In this document: piece by piece, positions 18,489 to 27,562 of the stretch | Position numbering within the stretch: the stretch's first letter is position 1 | Layout: every line of letters begins with the position of its first letter | Source: Herbidospora galbida | GTDB taxonomy: Bacteria > Actinomycetota > Actinomycetes > Streptosporangiales > Streptosporangiaceae | DNA: 64,000 nucleotides | Direction: 5' to 3' | Assembly (NCBI RefSeq): GCF_005233835.1 | Contig: NZ_SZQA01000008.1 | Coordinates: forward strand, 146,626-210,625 | The notes under the pieces: model-generated | Databases searched by the model: none | What the model saw: only the letters and a program-made list of their open reading frames with translations | What the model was told of the DNA's origin: nothing | Translations under genes and position numbers: made by a program

Positions 18489-21400
18489 ATGGTGAAAGGC
18501 GCGCTGAGCAGGTTCGGAGCGGTGACGCGCGAGTGGTTCACCGGCGCCTTCGCCGAACCGACCGCCGCCCAGGAAGGCGCCTGGAACTCCATCGCCGACG
18601 GCGACAACACACTGGTGGTGGCGCCGACCGGCTCGGGCAAGACGCTGGCGGCGTTCCTGTGGTCGATCGACCGGCTGGCCACCCGGGAAGACCCCGAACG
18701 GAAGTGCCGGGTGATCTATGTGTCACCCCTGAAGGCGCTGGCGGTCGACGTCGAACGCAACCTGCGGGCGCCGCTGGCCGGGGTGCGGCAGACGGCGCGG
18801 CGCACGGGGGTGGCCGTGCCGGAGATCTCGGTGGCGATCCGGTCGGGTGACACCCCGGCCGAGGAGCGGCGGCGGTTCGCCTCCAAGCCGTCCGACATCC
18901 TGATCACCACGCCCGAGTCGCTGTTCCTGCTGCTCACCTCGCAGGCGCGGGAGGCGCTGCTCGGGGTCGAGACGGTGATCGTCGACGAGGTCCACGCGGT
19001 GGCGGGCACCAAGCGGGGCGCCCATCTGGCACTCAGCCTCGAACGTCTCGACGCCCTGCTGCCCAGGCCCGCGCAGCGGATCGGGCTGTCGGCGACCGTG
19101 CGGCCGGTCTCCGAGGTGGCGGCCTTCCTCGGGGGCACGCGACCGGCGAAGGTCGTGCAGCCGCCGTCCGATAAGCAGATCGAGATCGACGTGGTCGTCC
19201 CGGTCGAAGACATGGCCGAGATCACCTCGCGCGACGACGGCCAGCCCAACCAGCGCAGCATCTGGCCCCATGTCGAAGAGCACCTTCTCGACCTGATCGA
19301 GGCCCATCGGTCGACGATCGTCTTCGCCAACTCGCGGCGGCTGTCGGAGCGTCTGTGCAGCCGGCTCAACGAGCTCGCCTATGAGAGGAGCACGTCCGAG
19401 TCGATGCCCGCGGGCGTGCCGGCCGAGGTGATGGCGCAGGCGGGGGCGTCCAAGGGGGCGATCCCCGAGGTCGTGCGGGCCCATCACGGGTCGGTGTCGA
19501 AGGAGGAGCGGTCGCAGATCGAGGAGGCGCTGAAGTCGGGGCGGCTGCCGGCCGTCGTGGCGACGTCCAGTCTCGAATTGGGCATCGACATGGGGTCGGT
19601 CGACCTGGTCGCGTGTGTGGAGGCGCCGCCGAGTGTGGCCAGCGGGCTGCAGCGGGTCGGGCGGGCGGGGCACCAGGTGGGGGCGGTCTCGCGTGGGGTG
19701 ATCTTCCCGAAATATCGGGGCGACCTCGTGCAGACGGCCGTGGTGGCCGAACGGATGAAGAGCGGCCAGATCGAGGAGATGCGCTATCCGCGCAACGCGC
19801 TCGACGTGCTGGCGCAGCAGATCGTCGCGATGACCGCGCTCGACGAGTGGACCGTCGACGAGCTCGAGACCGTGGTCCGCCGGGCCGCGCCCTACGCCAC
19901 GCTGCCCCGGTCGGCGCTGGAGGCCACCCTCGACATGCTGGCCGGGCGCTACCCGAGCGAGGAGTTCGCCGAGCTGCGTCCCCGCCTGGTGTGGGACCGG
20001 GTGACCGGCACGCTGCGCGGCCGCCCCGGGGCCCAGCGGCTCGCGGTCACCAACGGCGGCACCATCCCCGACCGGGGCCTGTTCGGCGTGTTCCTCGTCG
20101 GCGAGAAGGCCTCCCGGGTCGGGGAGCTCGATGAGGAGATGGTGTACGAATCCCGCGTCGGCGACGTCTTCGTCCTGGGCGCCACCTCGTGGCGGATCGA
20201 GGACATCACGGCAGACCGGGTGCTCGTCTCCCCCGCCCCCGGTCTGCCGGGGAAGCTGCCGTTCTGGAAGGGCGACCCGCAGGGGCGTCCGGCCGAGCTG
20301 GGGCGGGCGATCGGCGCCTTCGTCCGTGAGCTGGCCGGGGCCGGTCCGGCCGCCGCCGACCGCGTCCGGGAGGCCGGGCTCGACGAGTTCGCGACCGGGA
20401 ACCTCATCGGCTACCTCGCGGAGCAGCGGGAGGCCACGGGATACGTGCCCGACGACCGCACGCTGCTGGTCGAGCGGTTCCACGACGAACTGGGCGACTG
20501 GCGGGTCATCATCCACTCCCCCTTCGGGGCCCGGGTGCACGCGCCCTGGGCGCTGGCCATCGGGCGGCGGCTGCGGGAGCGCTACGGGATCGACGTCCAG
20601 GCCGTCCACTCCGACGACGGGATCATCCTGCGCGTCCCCGACACCCTCGACGAGGCGCCGGGCGACGTCGCGGCGTTCGACCCTGAGGAGATCGAGCAGA
20701 TCGTCACCGAGGAACTCGGCGGGTCGGCCCTGTTCGCGGCCCGGTTCCGCGAGTGCGCCGGGCGGTCGCTGCTGCTCCCGCGCCGCACCCCCGGGCGGCG
20801 CAGCCCTCTGTGGCAGCAGCGGCAGCGGTCGGCCTCACTGCTGGGCGTGGCGGCCAAGTACGCCGGGTTCCCGGTCGTGCTCGAGACGATGCGCGAGTGC
20901 CTGCAGGACGTGTTCGACGTGCCCGGCCTGGTGCGGCTGATGCGCGACATCTCGGCGCGGCGGATCCGGGTGGTCGAGGTGGAGACCCGGCAGGCCTCGC
21001 CGTTCGCGGCGTCGCTGCTGTTCAACTACATCGGCGAGTTCATGTACGAGGGCGACGCCCCCCTCGCCGAACGCCGGGCCCAGGCTCTGGCGCTCGACAC
21101 TTCTCTCCTGGCCGAGCTGCTCGGCCAGGCCGACCTGCGGGAACTCCTCGATCCCGACGTGATCGCCGAGACCGAGCGCGAGCTGGCCCGGCTCGACCGG
21201 CCGCTGCGCGACGCCGAAGACCTGGCCGACCTGCTCCGGTCCCACGGGCCGCTGCTCGCCGAAGACGTGGCCATCCGCGAGGGCGATCCCGGCTGGCTGA
21301 CCGAGCTGGAGCGGTCGCGGCGGGCGATCCAGGTGCGGGTCGCGGGGGTGACGCAGTGGGCGGCGATCGAAGACGCCTGGCGGCTGCGCGACGCGCTGGG

Positions 21401-23108
21401 GGCGCCGCTGCCGGTGGGGGTGCCGCTGGAGTTCCTCGACGCGCCCGAGACGTCCGCCCGGCCCGATCCGCTGGGCGACCTGCTGTCCCGGCACGCCCGC
21501 ACGCGCGGGCCGTTCCCGGCCTCGACCGCCGCCGCGCGGTTCGGGGCGGGGATCGCGGTGGTGTCCGACGCGCTGGCCCGGCTGGCGGCGTCCGGGCGGG
21601 TGGTGTCGGGCGAGTTCCGGCCCGGCGGCCGGGGTGAAGAGTGGTGCGACGCCGGGGTGCTGCGGCTGCTGCGACGGCGGTCGCTGGCCCGGCTGCGCAA
21701 GGAGGTCGAGCCGGTGCCGCCCGAGGCGCTGGCGATGTTCCTGCCGCGCTGGCACGGCATCACGGCCTACGAACCGCCCGGTGCGGCCGGCAACGGGCGC
21801 GTCATGCGGTCGAAGGGCCGCTTCGACGTCCCCGAACCTTCGGCCGGTTCCCATCGGGCGATGGATTCGCTGGTCTCGGCCATCGAGCGGCTGCAGGGGG
21901 CGGCGGTTCCGGCGTCGGCGCTGGAGACGCTCGTGCTGCCGGGGCGGGTGCCCGGATATGCGCCGTCGCTGCTCGACGAGCTGACCTCGTCGGGCGAGGT
22001 GCTCTGGGTGGGGCAGGGAGCGCTGCCCGGTGGCGACGGATGGGTGTCGCTCTACTTCGCCGACACCGCGCCGCTGCTGATGCCCGAGCCGGGTGAGATC
22101 ACCATGACGCCGGTCCACGAGGCCGTGCTCGACGTGCTCGCGGGGGGCGGGGCGCTGTTCTTCCGCGACCTGTCGAACCGGGTGGTGCACGACGGTCTGC
22201 CCGACGACGCCACGCTGGCGGCGGCGCTGTGGGACCTGGTCTGGTCGGGCCGGGTCACCGGCGACACGCTCGCCCCGTTGCGGGCCACGCTCGGGACCGG
22301 GAAGCCGGCGCATCGTCCGGCGTCGCCGTCACGGCGTCGCCGGGCCGTGCTGCCGACGCGGTCGGGGCCGCCGACGGTCGGGGGGCGCTGGTGGCTGCTG
22401 CCCGAGCCGTCGGACGAGGTGACGCCGCGGGCCCAGGCGCAGGCCGAGATGCTGCTCGAACGCCACGGCGTGGTGACGCGCGGCGGAGTGACCGCCGAGC
22501 GGCTGCCGGGCGGGTTCGCCGCCGTCTACCAGGTGCTGCGGGCGTTCGAAGAGAGCGGGCGGTGCCGCCGGGGCTACTTCGTCGAGGGGCTGGGCGGGGC
22601 GCAGTTCGCGCTGCCGGGGGCCGTCGACCGGCTGCGGGCCTCCGATCGCAAGGAAGAAGAAGCGGCGCCCCCGGCGCCGGCCGAAGGCGACTACGTCGAT
22701 CCGTGGACGGTTTGGCGTCCCCAGCAGGCCGAGCGCGAGGCGCCCAAGGCGACGGTGATGGCGGCGGCCGATCCGGCCAACCCGTTCGGGGCGGCGCTGC
22801 CGTGGCCCGATCGGGGTGGCGACGCCGGGCACCGGCCGGGACGCAAGGCCGGGGCTCTGGTGGTGACCGTGGCCGGGAAGCTGGTGCTCTATGTCGAGCG
22901 GGGCGGCAAGACGCTGCTGTCCTTCGGCGAAGACGACCATCTGACCGTGGCGGTGGGGGCGTTGGCGGGGGCCGTACGGGAAGGAGCCCTGGGGCGGCTC
23001 ACCGTCGAGCGGGCCGACGGGACGGCGATCAACGACTCGCCTCTGGCGGCGGCGCTGGAGGCGGCGGGTTTCCATCCGACCCCGCGAGGCCTGCGGATAA
23101 GAGGGTGA
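18489..23108 (+). CDS. lhr: Lhr-family large ATP-dependent helicase
   Basis: 1539-aa superfamily-2 helicase, the same size as the large Lhr proteins. Motif I is APTGSGKT, motif II is DEVH (VDEVHAVAG), motif III SATVRP, and the second RecA domain has TSSLELGIDMG and QRVGRAGH (motif VI). The winged-helix/beta-barrel core follows, then the long C-terminal region typical of bacterial Lhr. It translocates 3' to 5' on single-stranded DNA and is linked to DNA repair. The ATG at 18489 sits behind GGAGGAGGTGGAGGG; the frame is open far upstream but antisense to the VOC gene there. Confidence 0.96.
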   Translation: MVKGALSRFGAVTREWFTGAFAEPTAAQEGAWNSIADGDNTLVVAPTGSGKTLAAFLWSIDRLATREDPERKCRVIYVSPLKALAVDVERNLRAPLAGVRQTARRTGVAVPEISVAIRSGDTPAEERRRFASKPSDILITTPESLFLLLTSQAREALLGVETVIVDEVHAVAGTKRGAHLALSLERLDALLPRPAQRIGLSATVRPVSEVAAFLGGTRPAKVVQPPSDKQIEIDVVVPVEDMAEITSRDDGQPNQRSIWPHVEEHLLDLIEAHRSTIVFANSRRLSERLCSRLNELAYERSTSESMPAGVPAEVMAQAGASKGAIPEVVRAHHGSVSKEERSQIEEALKSGRLPAVVATSSLELGIDMGSVDLVACVEAPPSVASGLQRVGRAGHQVGAVSRGVIFPKYRGDLVQTAVVAERMKSGQIEEMRYPRNALDVLAQQIVAMTALDEWTVDELETVVRRAAPYATLPRSALEATLDMLAGRYPSEEFAELRPRLVWDRVTGTLRGRPGAQRLAVTNGGTIPDRGLFGVFLVGEKASRVGELDEEMVYESRVGDVFVLGATSWRIEDITADRVLVSPAPGLPGKLPFWKGDPQGRPAELGRAIGAFVRELAGAGPAAADRVREAGLDEFATGNLIGYLAEQREATGYVPDDRTLLVERFHDELGDWRVIIHSPFGARVHAPWALAIGRRLRERYGIDVQAVHSDDGIILRVPDTLDEAPGDVAAFDPEEIEQIVTEELGGSALFAARFRECAGRSLLLPRRTPGRRSPLWQQRQRSASLLGVAAKYAGFPVVLETMRECLQDVFDVPGLVRLMRDISARRIRVVEVETRQASPFAASLLFNYIGEFMYEGDAPLAERRAQALALDTSLLAELLGQADLRELLDPDVIAETERELARLDRPLRDAEDLADLLRSHGPLLAEDVAIREGDPGWLTELERSRRAIQVRVAGVTQWAAIEDAWRLRDALGAPLPVGVPLEFLDAPETSARPDPLGDLLSRHARTRGPFPASTAAARFGAGIAVVSDALARLAASGRVVSGEFRPGGRGEEWCDAGVLRLLRRRSLARLRKEVEPVPPEALAMFLPRWHGITAYEPPGAAGNGRVMRSKGRFDVPEPSAGSHRAMDSLVSAIERLQGAAVPASALETLVLPGRVPGYAPSLLDELTSSGEVLWVGQGALPGGDGWVSLYFADTAPLLMPEPGEITMTPVHEAVLDVLAGGGALFFRDLSNRVVHDGLPDDATLAAALWDLVWSGRVTGDTLAPLRATLGTGKPAHRPASPSRRRRAVLPTRSGPPTVGGRWWLLPEPSDEVTPRAQAQAEMLLERHGVVTRGGVTAERLPGGFAAVYQVLRAFEESGRCRRGYFVEGLGGAQFALPGAVDRLRASDRKEEEAAPPAPAEGDYVDPWTVWRPQQAEREAPKATVMAAADPANPFGAALPWPDRGGDAGHRPGRKAGALVVTVAGKLVLYVERGGKTLLSFGEDDHLTVAVGALAGAVREGALGRLTVERADGTAINDSPLAAALEAAGFHPTPRGLRIRG

Positions 23109-23146
23109 TCGCCGCTTAGGGTGAGGGTCCGAGGCGAGGAGGCGTA

Positions 23147-24073
23147 ATGGCATGGACGGCTGCGGACATCGCCGATCTGTCGGGCAAGGGCGCGATCGTG
23201 ACCGGCGCCGGCAACGGGCTCGGGCTCCTCGCGGCGGGTGAGCTGGCCCGGCGCGGCGCGAAGGTCGTCTTCGCGGTGCGCGACGTGACCAAGGGCGAAG
23301 CTGCCGCGGCACGGGTCCGCTCCGCCGCCCCCAAGGCCGAGATCGTGGTGTCGCGGCTCGATCTGGCCGACCTGTCGTCCGTGCGCGACTTCGCCGGGCG
23401 GATGCCCGAGGTGTTCCCCAACGGGCTCGACATCCTGATGAACAACGCCGGCGTCATGGCGCTGCCCCGGCGGCTGTCGGTCGACGGCTACGAGACGCAG
23501 TTCGCCACCAACCACCTGGGACATTTCGCGCTCACCGGCCTGCTGCTGTCGTCTCTGCTGCTGCGGCCCGCTCCCCGGGTGGTGACGGTGAGTTCCAGCC
23601 TGCACTCGCGCGGCCGGATCGACTTCGACGACCTGCACGGCAGCCGGAACTACTCGCCCGGCCGGGCCTACGCGCAGTCGAAGCTGGCGAACCTCCTGTT
23701 CGCCTACGAACTCCAGCGGCGGGCGGCGGCCACTCCCCTGCTGTCGCTGGCCGCGCACCCGGGATATTCGGCGACCGGCCTGCAGGAGGCCGGGCCCCGG
23801 ATGACGGGCAGCAGGGTGCGCGGGCTGGTCATGCGGGTGGCCAACGCGGTCATCGCGCAGCGGGCCGAGATGGGGGTGCTGCCGCAGCTCTACGCGGCCA
23901 CCGCGCCCAGGGTGCCGCGCGGGGGCTACGTCGGGCCTGACGGGCGCGGGGGGATGCGGGGCTATCCGACGCTGGTCTCCAGCAGCGCGGCCTCCCATGA
24001 CGAGACGGCGGCCCGCCGGTTGTGGGACGAGTCGGAGCAGCTGACGGGGGTGCGGTACAGCTTCTCGGGGTGA
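23147..24073 (+). CDS. SDR-family oxidoreductase (retinol dehydrogenase-like)
   Basis: 308-aa short-chain dehydrogenase. TGAGNGLG is the nucleotide loop, NNAGVM follows, and the catalytic set is VSSSLH with YAQSK. It has the longer C-terminal part (PQLYAATAP, GGYVGPDG) usual in this retinol-dehydrogenase/protochlorophyllide-reductase-like group. Strong GAGGCGAGGAGG ribosome site. It starts 38 bp after lhr. Its stop codon lies in the first of a series of GGGGTGAGC repeats. Substrate unknown. Confidence 0.9.
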   Translation: MAWTAADIADLSGKGAIVTGAGNGLGLLAAGELARRGAKVVFAVRDVTKGEAAAARVRSAAPKAEIVVSRLDLADLSSVRDFAGRMPEVFPNGLDILMNNAGVMALPRRLSVDGYETQFATNHLGHFALTGLLLSSLLLRPAPRVVTVSSSLHSRGRIDFDDLHGSRNYSPGRAYAQSKLANLLFAYELQRRAAATPLLSLAAHPGYSATGLQEAGPRMTGSRVRGLVMRVANAVIAQRAEMGVLPQLYAATAPRVPRGGYVGPDGRGGMRGYPTLVSSSAASHDETAARRLWDESEQLTGVRYSFSG

Positions 24074-24135
24074 GCACGGTTCGCGAGATGAGCACGGGGT
24101 GAGCGGGGTGAGCACCGGGCCAGCGCGGGGTGAGC
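24067..24135. repeat. Short repeats of GGGGTGAGC
   Basis: Four copies of GGGGTGAGC (24067, 24096, 24105 and 24127), two of them directly adjacent, spanning the end of the SDR gene and the spacer before the VOC gene. Looks like slippage in a GC-rich spacer. Confidence 0.7.
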
Positions 24136-24227
24136 GGGGTGCGCGCGGCCGGGCGCTCCCGGTGCCCTGCGGCATCTCTGTCGGTACGTTCTTGACCTGG
24201 GCACATCCCCTCGGCAGGCTGCGATGG

Positions 24228-24692
24228 GTGAGAACCAATCGGTCCATACCGTCGGCCTCGGTCATCCCCGTCCTGATCTATCCCGACGTCCGGGCGGCCG
24301 TCGACTGGCTCACCGGGGCGTTCGGGTTCGAGGAGCGGGTGCGGATCGGCGAGAACCACCGCTCCCAGCTCCGCTACGGCGACGGCGCGCTGATCATCGG
24401 CGAGGCGCGCAAGGACAGAATGCCTCCCCGCCCGGGAGAGGTGACCCACTCGGTCACTGTGCGCGTCGACGACGCGCGGGCGCACTGCGAGCGCGCCCGG
24501 GCCTTCGGCGCGCGGATCCTCATGGAGCCCGCCGACTTCGAGTACGGCGAGCGGCAGTACGCCGCCGAGGATCTCGCCGGTCACCAGTGGACCTTCTCCG
24601 AGACTCTCGGCGACGTCGCTCCCGAGGAGTGGGGCGGGCAGACCGTCACTCCGCGGTCGCCAGGGCCTTCGTCTCCCGCCCGAGGGCGTTGA
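24228..24692 (+). CDS. VOC-family / glyoxalase-like protein
   Basis: 154 aa from GTG 24228, which is chosen because the domain starts directly after it (SVIPVLIYPDVRAAVDWL) and the upstream codons fall in repeats. One module with YGDGALIIGEAR and EDLAGHQWTFSET, as in PhnB/bleomycin-resistance-like proteins that bind small molecules or chelate a metal. The last 47 bp overlap the end of the convergent E2 gene. Its position beside the biosynthetic cluster makes a self-protection role conceivable, but nothing in the sequence shows it. Confidence 0.8.
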   Translation: MRTNRSIPSASVIPVLIYPDVRAAVDWLTGAFGFEERVRIGENHRSQLRYGDGALIIGEARKDRMPPRPGEVTHSVTVRVDDARAHCERARAFGARILMEPADFEYGERQYAAEDLAGHQWTFSETLGDVAPEEWGGQTVTPRSPGPSSPARGR

Positions 24693-25737
24693 GGAACCGG
24701 GCGGCGTCGCGGCCGTTGACGAGCCGGTGGTCGTAGGCCAGGCCGATGTGGGCCACCTGGCGCGACTTCACCTCCGTGCCGTCCAGGTAGAGCACCTCCT
24801 GAGGGGCGGTGACGGCCAGCGCGCAGGCGGTGCCGGGGAAGATGAACGGGATCGCCAGGGTGATGCCGCCGTCGTGGTGGAGGGTGACGGCGATGTTGGC
24901 GTCGGCGAGGTCGGCGGCGCTGAAGTCGCCCTTCATCGCGGCCACGCGATACTCCATCAGCTTGGTGGCCACCTCCTGCAGCGACTTCGCGCCGGCGTCG
25001 TGGACGACCGGGACGTACAGGCCGTCGCCGGTGTCGAAGGTCACGCCGACGTTGGCGGTCTCCGAGAGCACCGCGTGCGAGCGGTCGTCGCCGAGGGTGG
25101 CGAAGAACAGCGGGAACTCCGCGTGGAGTCTGGCCACGGCCATGACGAAGAGCTCGGCCAGCCCGACAGGGCGGCGGACCTGTTTCGTCAGCCGGCGGGC
25201 CGCAGCGAGTTCCTCGTCGAGGGGCAGGTCGAGGACGGCGTAGGCGGCGGGGATCGTCGAGTGCGAGAGCGTGACCGCCCGGCCGACGGCCTGCTGCACC
25301 TTCGACAGCGGGGCGGTGCGGGTGGAGCTCTCCGCCGCCAGCCGCTCCACGTCCACGCGCCGGACGACGTTGACGCCCAGGGTGGCGACCTGCGCCTCGG
25401 TCACGCCGAGTTCGTCCATCGCGGCCCGCGCGGGCGCGGTGATCACCGGCCCGGCCGGGGAGGCCGCGCCGCCCGCCGTGGTCGCCACCGGGTCGGCCGG
25501 CGCCGGGATCGGTGACGGCGAGCCGATGGTCGCCAGCAGGTCGCCCGGGGCGCAGTCGGCCATCAGGGCGATCTCCTGCCGCAGCACCCCCGTCGCGTCG
25601 GCCGGCACCTCCTCGGCGGACTTCGAGGTCTCCAGCACGGCGACCGGGTCGCCCTCCTTGACCTCGGTCCCCGTCGCCACCAGCCATTCGACCAGGACGT
25701 ACGTGTCGTCGTTGTTGTTGAGCTTGGGGACCTTCAC
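24646..25737 (-). CDS. 2-oxoacid dehydrogenase E2-like acyltransferase
   Basis: 363-aa dihydrolipoamide acyltransferase. One lipoyl domain (residues 1-75, lipoyl Lys in ETSKS at about 39), a Pro/Ala linker, a short peripheral-subunit-binding-like stretch (about 100-130) and the catalytic domain, with the active-site His in DHRLVNG near residue 337. Usual E2 proteins have DHRxxDG; here the Asp is Asn. It should take an acyl group made by the E1 pair onto lipoamide and pass it on. GTG start, overlapping E1beta by 4 bp (GTGA). No E3 gene is nearby. In this cluster the acceptor may be a carrier protein rather than CoA. Confidence 0.9.
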   Translation of the reverse strand: MKVPKLNNNDDTYVLVEWLVATGTEVKEGDPVAVLETSKSAEEVPADATGVLRQEIALMADCAPGDLLATIGSPSPIPAPADPVATTAGGAASPAGPVITAPARAAMDELGVTEAQVATLGVNVVRRVDVERLAAESSTRTAPLSKVQQAVGRAVTLSHSTIPAAYAVLDLPLDEELAAARRLTKQVRRPVGLAELFVMAVARLHAEFPLFFATLGDDRSHAVLSETANVGVTFDTGDGLYVPVVHDAGAKSLQEVATKLMEYRVAAMKGDFSAADLADANIAVTLHHDGGITLAIPFIFPGTACALAVTAPQEVLYLDGTEVKSRQVAHIGLAYDHRLVNGRDAARFLNALGRETKALATAE

Positions 25738-26711
25738 TTGAGGGACTCCAGGACCGTGTCGTGGATGGTGGTTTCGGTCAGCAGGACGGCACGTTCCAGG
25801 TGGCCGGCCGTCGGGATGATGCTGTCGGCCGAGTGGGCCAGCGCGACCGGGTTGCGCAGCACGCCCCACAGCTCCCGGTGCAGCGCGTGGGCCACCTCGG
25901 CGCCCCACGTCCCCCCGGCGGTGCTCTCCTCGGCCACCACCACCGACCTGGCCTCCCTCGCCACGGCGACCAGCGGGGCGGCGTCGAGGGGGTGGAGGCG
26001 GGAGGGGACGAGCAGGGTGCAGACGATCTCCTGTTCCAGCAGGAGGCGGCGCATGGCGGCGAGGGCGCGGTGGGTGACGCCGCCGGGGGCGATGATCACG
26101 CAGTCGGGGGGCGTGTCGACGTGGACGCGGGCCACGCCGTCGGCGAGGTCCCAGGTGAACAGGTCGTCCACCTCGTGCATGCGCTTGGTGTAGAGGACCT
26201 TGTCCTCGAAGAAGACGCAGGGGCGCTCGGCGGCGATCATCTGGGCGAAGACGGCGCGGTTGTCGTGCAGGGGCGACATCTCGTAGACGTCGAGGCCGGG
26301 CACGCCGATGAAGTGTTTCTGCAGACTCTGGCTGTGGGTGGGGCCGTAGCCGCGTCCGCCCCCGGTGGGCAGGCGGACGATGAGGCGCATCGGGACGCGG
26401 GTGCCGTACATGGAGACGGACTTGGCGGCGAAGTTCACGATCTGGTCGAACGCCAGCGTGACGAAGTCGCCGAACATGATCTCGACGATCGCGGTGTCGC
26501 CGCACAGCGCGAGGCCCGCCCCGACGCCGGTGATGGCCGATTCGCTGATGGGGGTGGTGACGACCTGCGCGGGAAAGCTCGTCGACAGGCCGCGGGTGGC
26601 TTTGAAGGCGCCGCCGTACGGGTCCAGGAGGTCCTCTCCCAGGAGGAAGGCCCTCGGGTTCCCGGCGAGCACTTCGCGGAGCGCGTGGTTGAGGTTCTCG
26701 ACGACTCTCAT
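25734..26711 (-). CDS. 2-oxoacid dehydrogenase E1 component, beta subunit
   Basis: 325-aa E1beta of the pyruvate/acetoin/branched-chain type: LLGEDL, TPISESAITGVGAGLAL and the pyrimidine-binding side of the transketolase fold, then the C-terminal transketolase domain (VAEESTAGGTWGAEV). With E1alpha it forms the ThDP-dependent decarboxylase. The ATG at 26711 overlaps the E1alpha stop by 4 bp (ATGA), so the longer frame start at 26723 is not used. It is translationally coupled to E2 downstream. Confidence 0.93.
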   Translation of the reverse strand: MRVVENLNHALREVLAGNPRAFLLGEDLLDPYGGAFKATRGLSTSFPAQVVTTPISESAITGVGAGLALCGDTAIVEIMFGDFVTLAFDQIVNFAAKSVSMYGTRVPMRLIVRLPTGGGRGYGPTHSQSLQKHFIGVPGLDVYEMSPLHDNRAVFAQMIAAERPCVFFEDKVLYTKRMHEVDDLFTWDLADGVARVHVDTPPDCVIIAPGGVTHRALAAMRRLLLEQEIVCTLLVPSRLHPLDAAPLVAVAREARSVVVAEESTAGGTWGAEVAHALHRELWGVLRNPVALAHSADSIIPTAGHLERAVLLTETTIHDTVLESLK

Positions 26712-27562
26712 GGCCGGCTCCACGTGGACAGGGGGCGGGCCTTCACGTCCCGCACGACGGCGTCGACCAGGTCGCCGGCGCGGGCGTCCGCCTCCGCGAA
26801 GCCGGTCAGGTCAGACATCTCGCGATACCAGTCGCGAAGTTCCGCGACCCCCGACCGGGTGTCGTCGCCCTTGCTGTGCGGGCCCAGCCGGTTGACGGCG
26901 AACTCCACCACCAGGGGCGAGCCGGTGCGTACCGCCGAGACCAGGGGTGTCAGCACGGCCCGGATCTCGGCGATGTCCTCGGCGGGCAGGGCCACGTGCC
27001 GGACGCCGAAGGCCGCGCAGCGCGCCCCGATGGTGCCCGCCATGGCCAGCGCCGTCGGGGTCGTCTGCGCGATGCCGTTGTGCTCGACCACGACCAGCAG
27101 CGGCAGCGCCCACAGGGCAGCCAGGTTCAGGGCCTCGTAGACCGCCCCCTCGCCCCAGGTCCCGTCGCCGATGTACGCGCAGGCCAGCGCCCCCGACCCG
27201 CGCAGGTGCAGGGCGGCCCCGGCCGCGACCGGGAGGCTCTCGCCCTGGACGCCCGTCGACAGGTAGCCCTCGCGCAGGATGTGCTGGCTGCCGCCGACGC
27301 CCCCGCAGACCGCGCCCTCGCGTCCCATGATCTCCGCCAGCAGGCCGGCGGGGTCGTCGAAGCGGGCCAGGTAGTGGCCGTGGCCGCGATGGTTGCTGAA
27401 GACGTGGTCGTCCGGGCCGAGCAGCGGCGCCAGCGCCACCGGGACGATCTCCTGGCCCAGGCAGGTGTGGGTGGTGCCGTTGAGCTCGCCCTTCGCGAAC
27501 AGGTCGAGCAGGGCGCGCTCGAAGTGGCGGATGAGCAGCAGCCGGTCGAGGTCGGTGGTCAC
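26708..27562 (-). CDS. 2-oxoacid dehydrogenase E1 component, alpha subunit
   Basis: 284-aa ThDP-binding subunit. The diphosphate/magnesium motif GDG...N runs from GDGTWGEGAV (132) to EHNG (about 162), with FSNHRGHGHYL upstream. It is shorter than many E1alpha proteins (about 330 aa) at the N-terminus. GTG start overlapping the condensation-carrier gene stop (GTGA). It decarboxylates a 2-oxoacid or a ketose-type donor; which one cannot be read from sequence. Confidence 0.92.
   Translation of the reverse strand: MTTDLDRLLLIRHFERALLDLFAKGELNGTTHTCLGQEIVPVALAPLLGPDDHVFSNHRGHGHYLARFDDPAGLLAEIMGREGAVCGGVGGSQHILREGYLSTGVQGESLPVAAGAALHLRGSGALACAYIGDGTWGEGAVYEALNLAALWALPLLVVVEHNGIAQTTPTALAMAGTIGARCAAFGVRHVALPAEDIAEIRAVLTPLVSAVRTGSPLVVEFAVNRLGPHSKGDDTRSGVAELRDWYREMSDLTGFAEADARAGDLVDAVVRDVKARPLSTWSRP

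Noticed and set aside
24646..27562. E1/E2 genes as the housekeeping pyruvate or branched-chain dehydrogenase
   Set aside because: Possible, but the 4-bp couplings with the C-T and ligase genes, the missing E3 and the single lipoyl domain favour a cluster role. Kept as an alternative.
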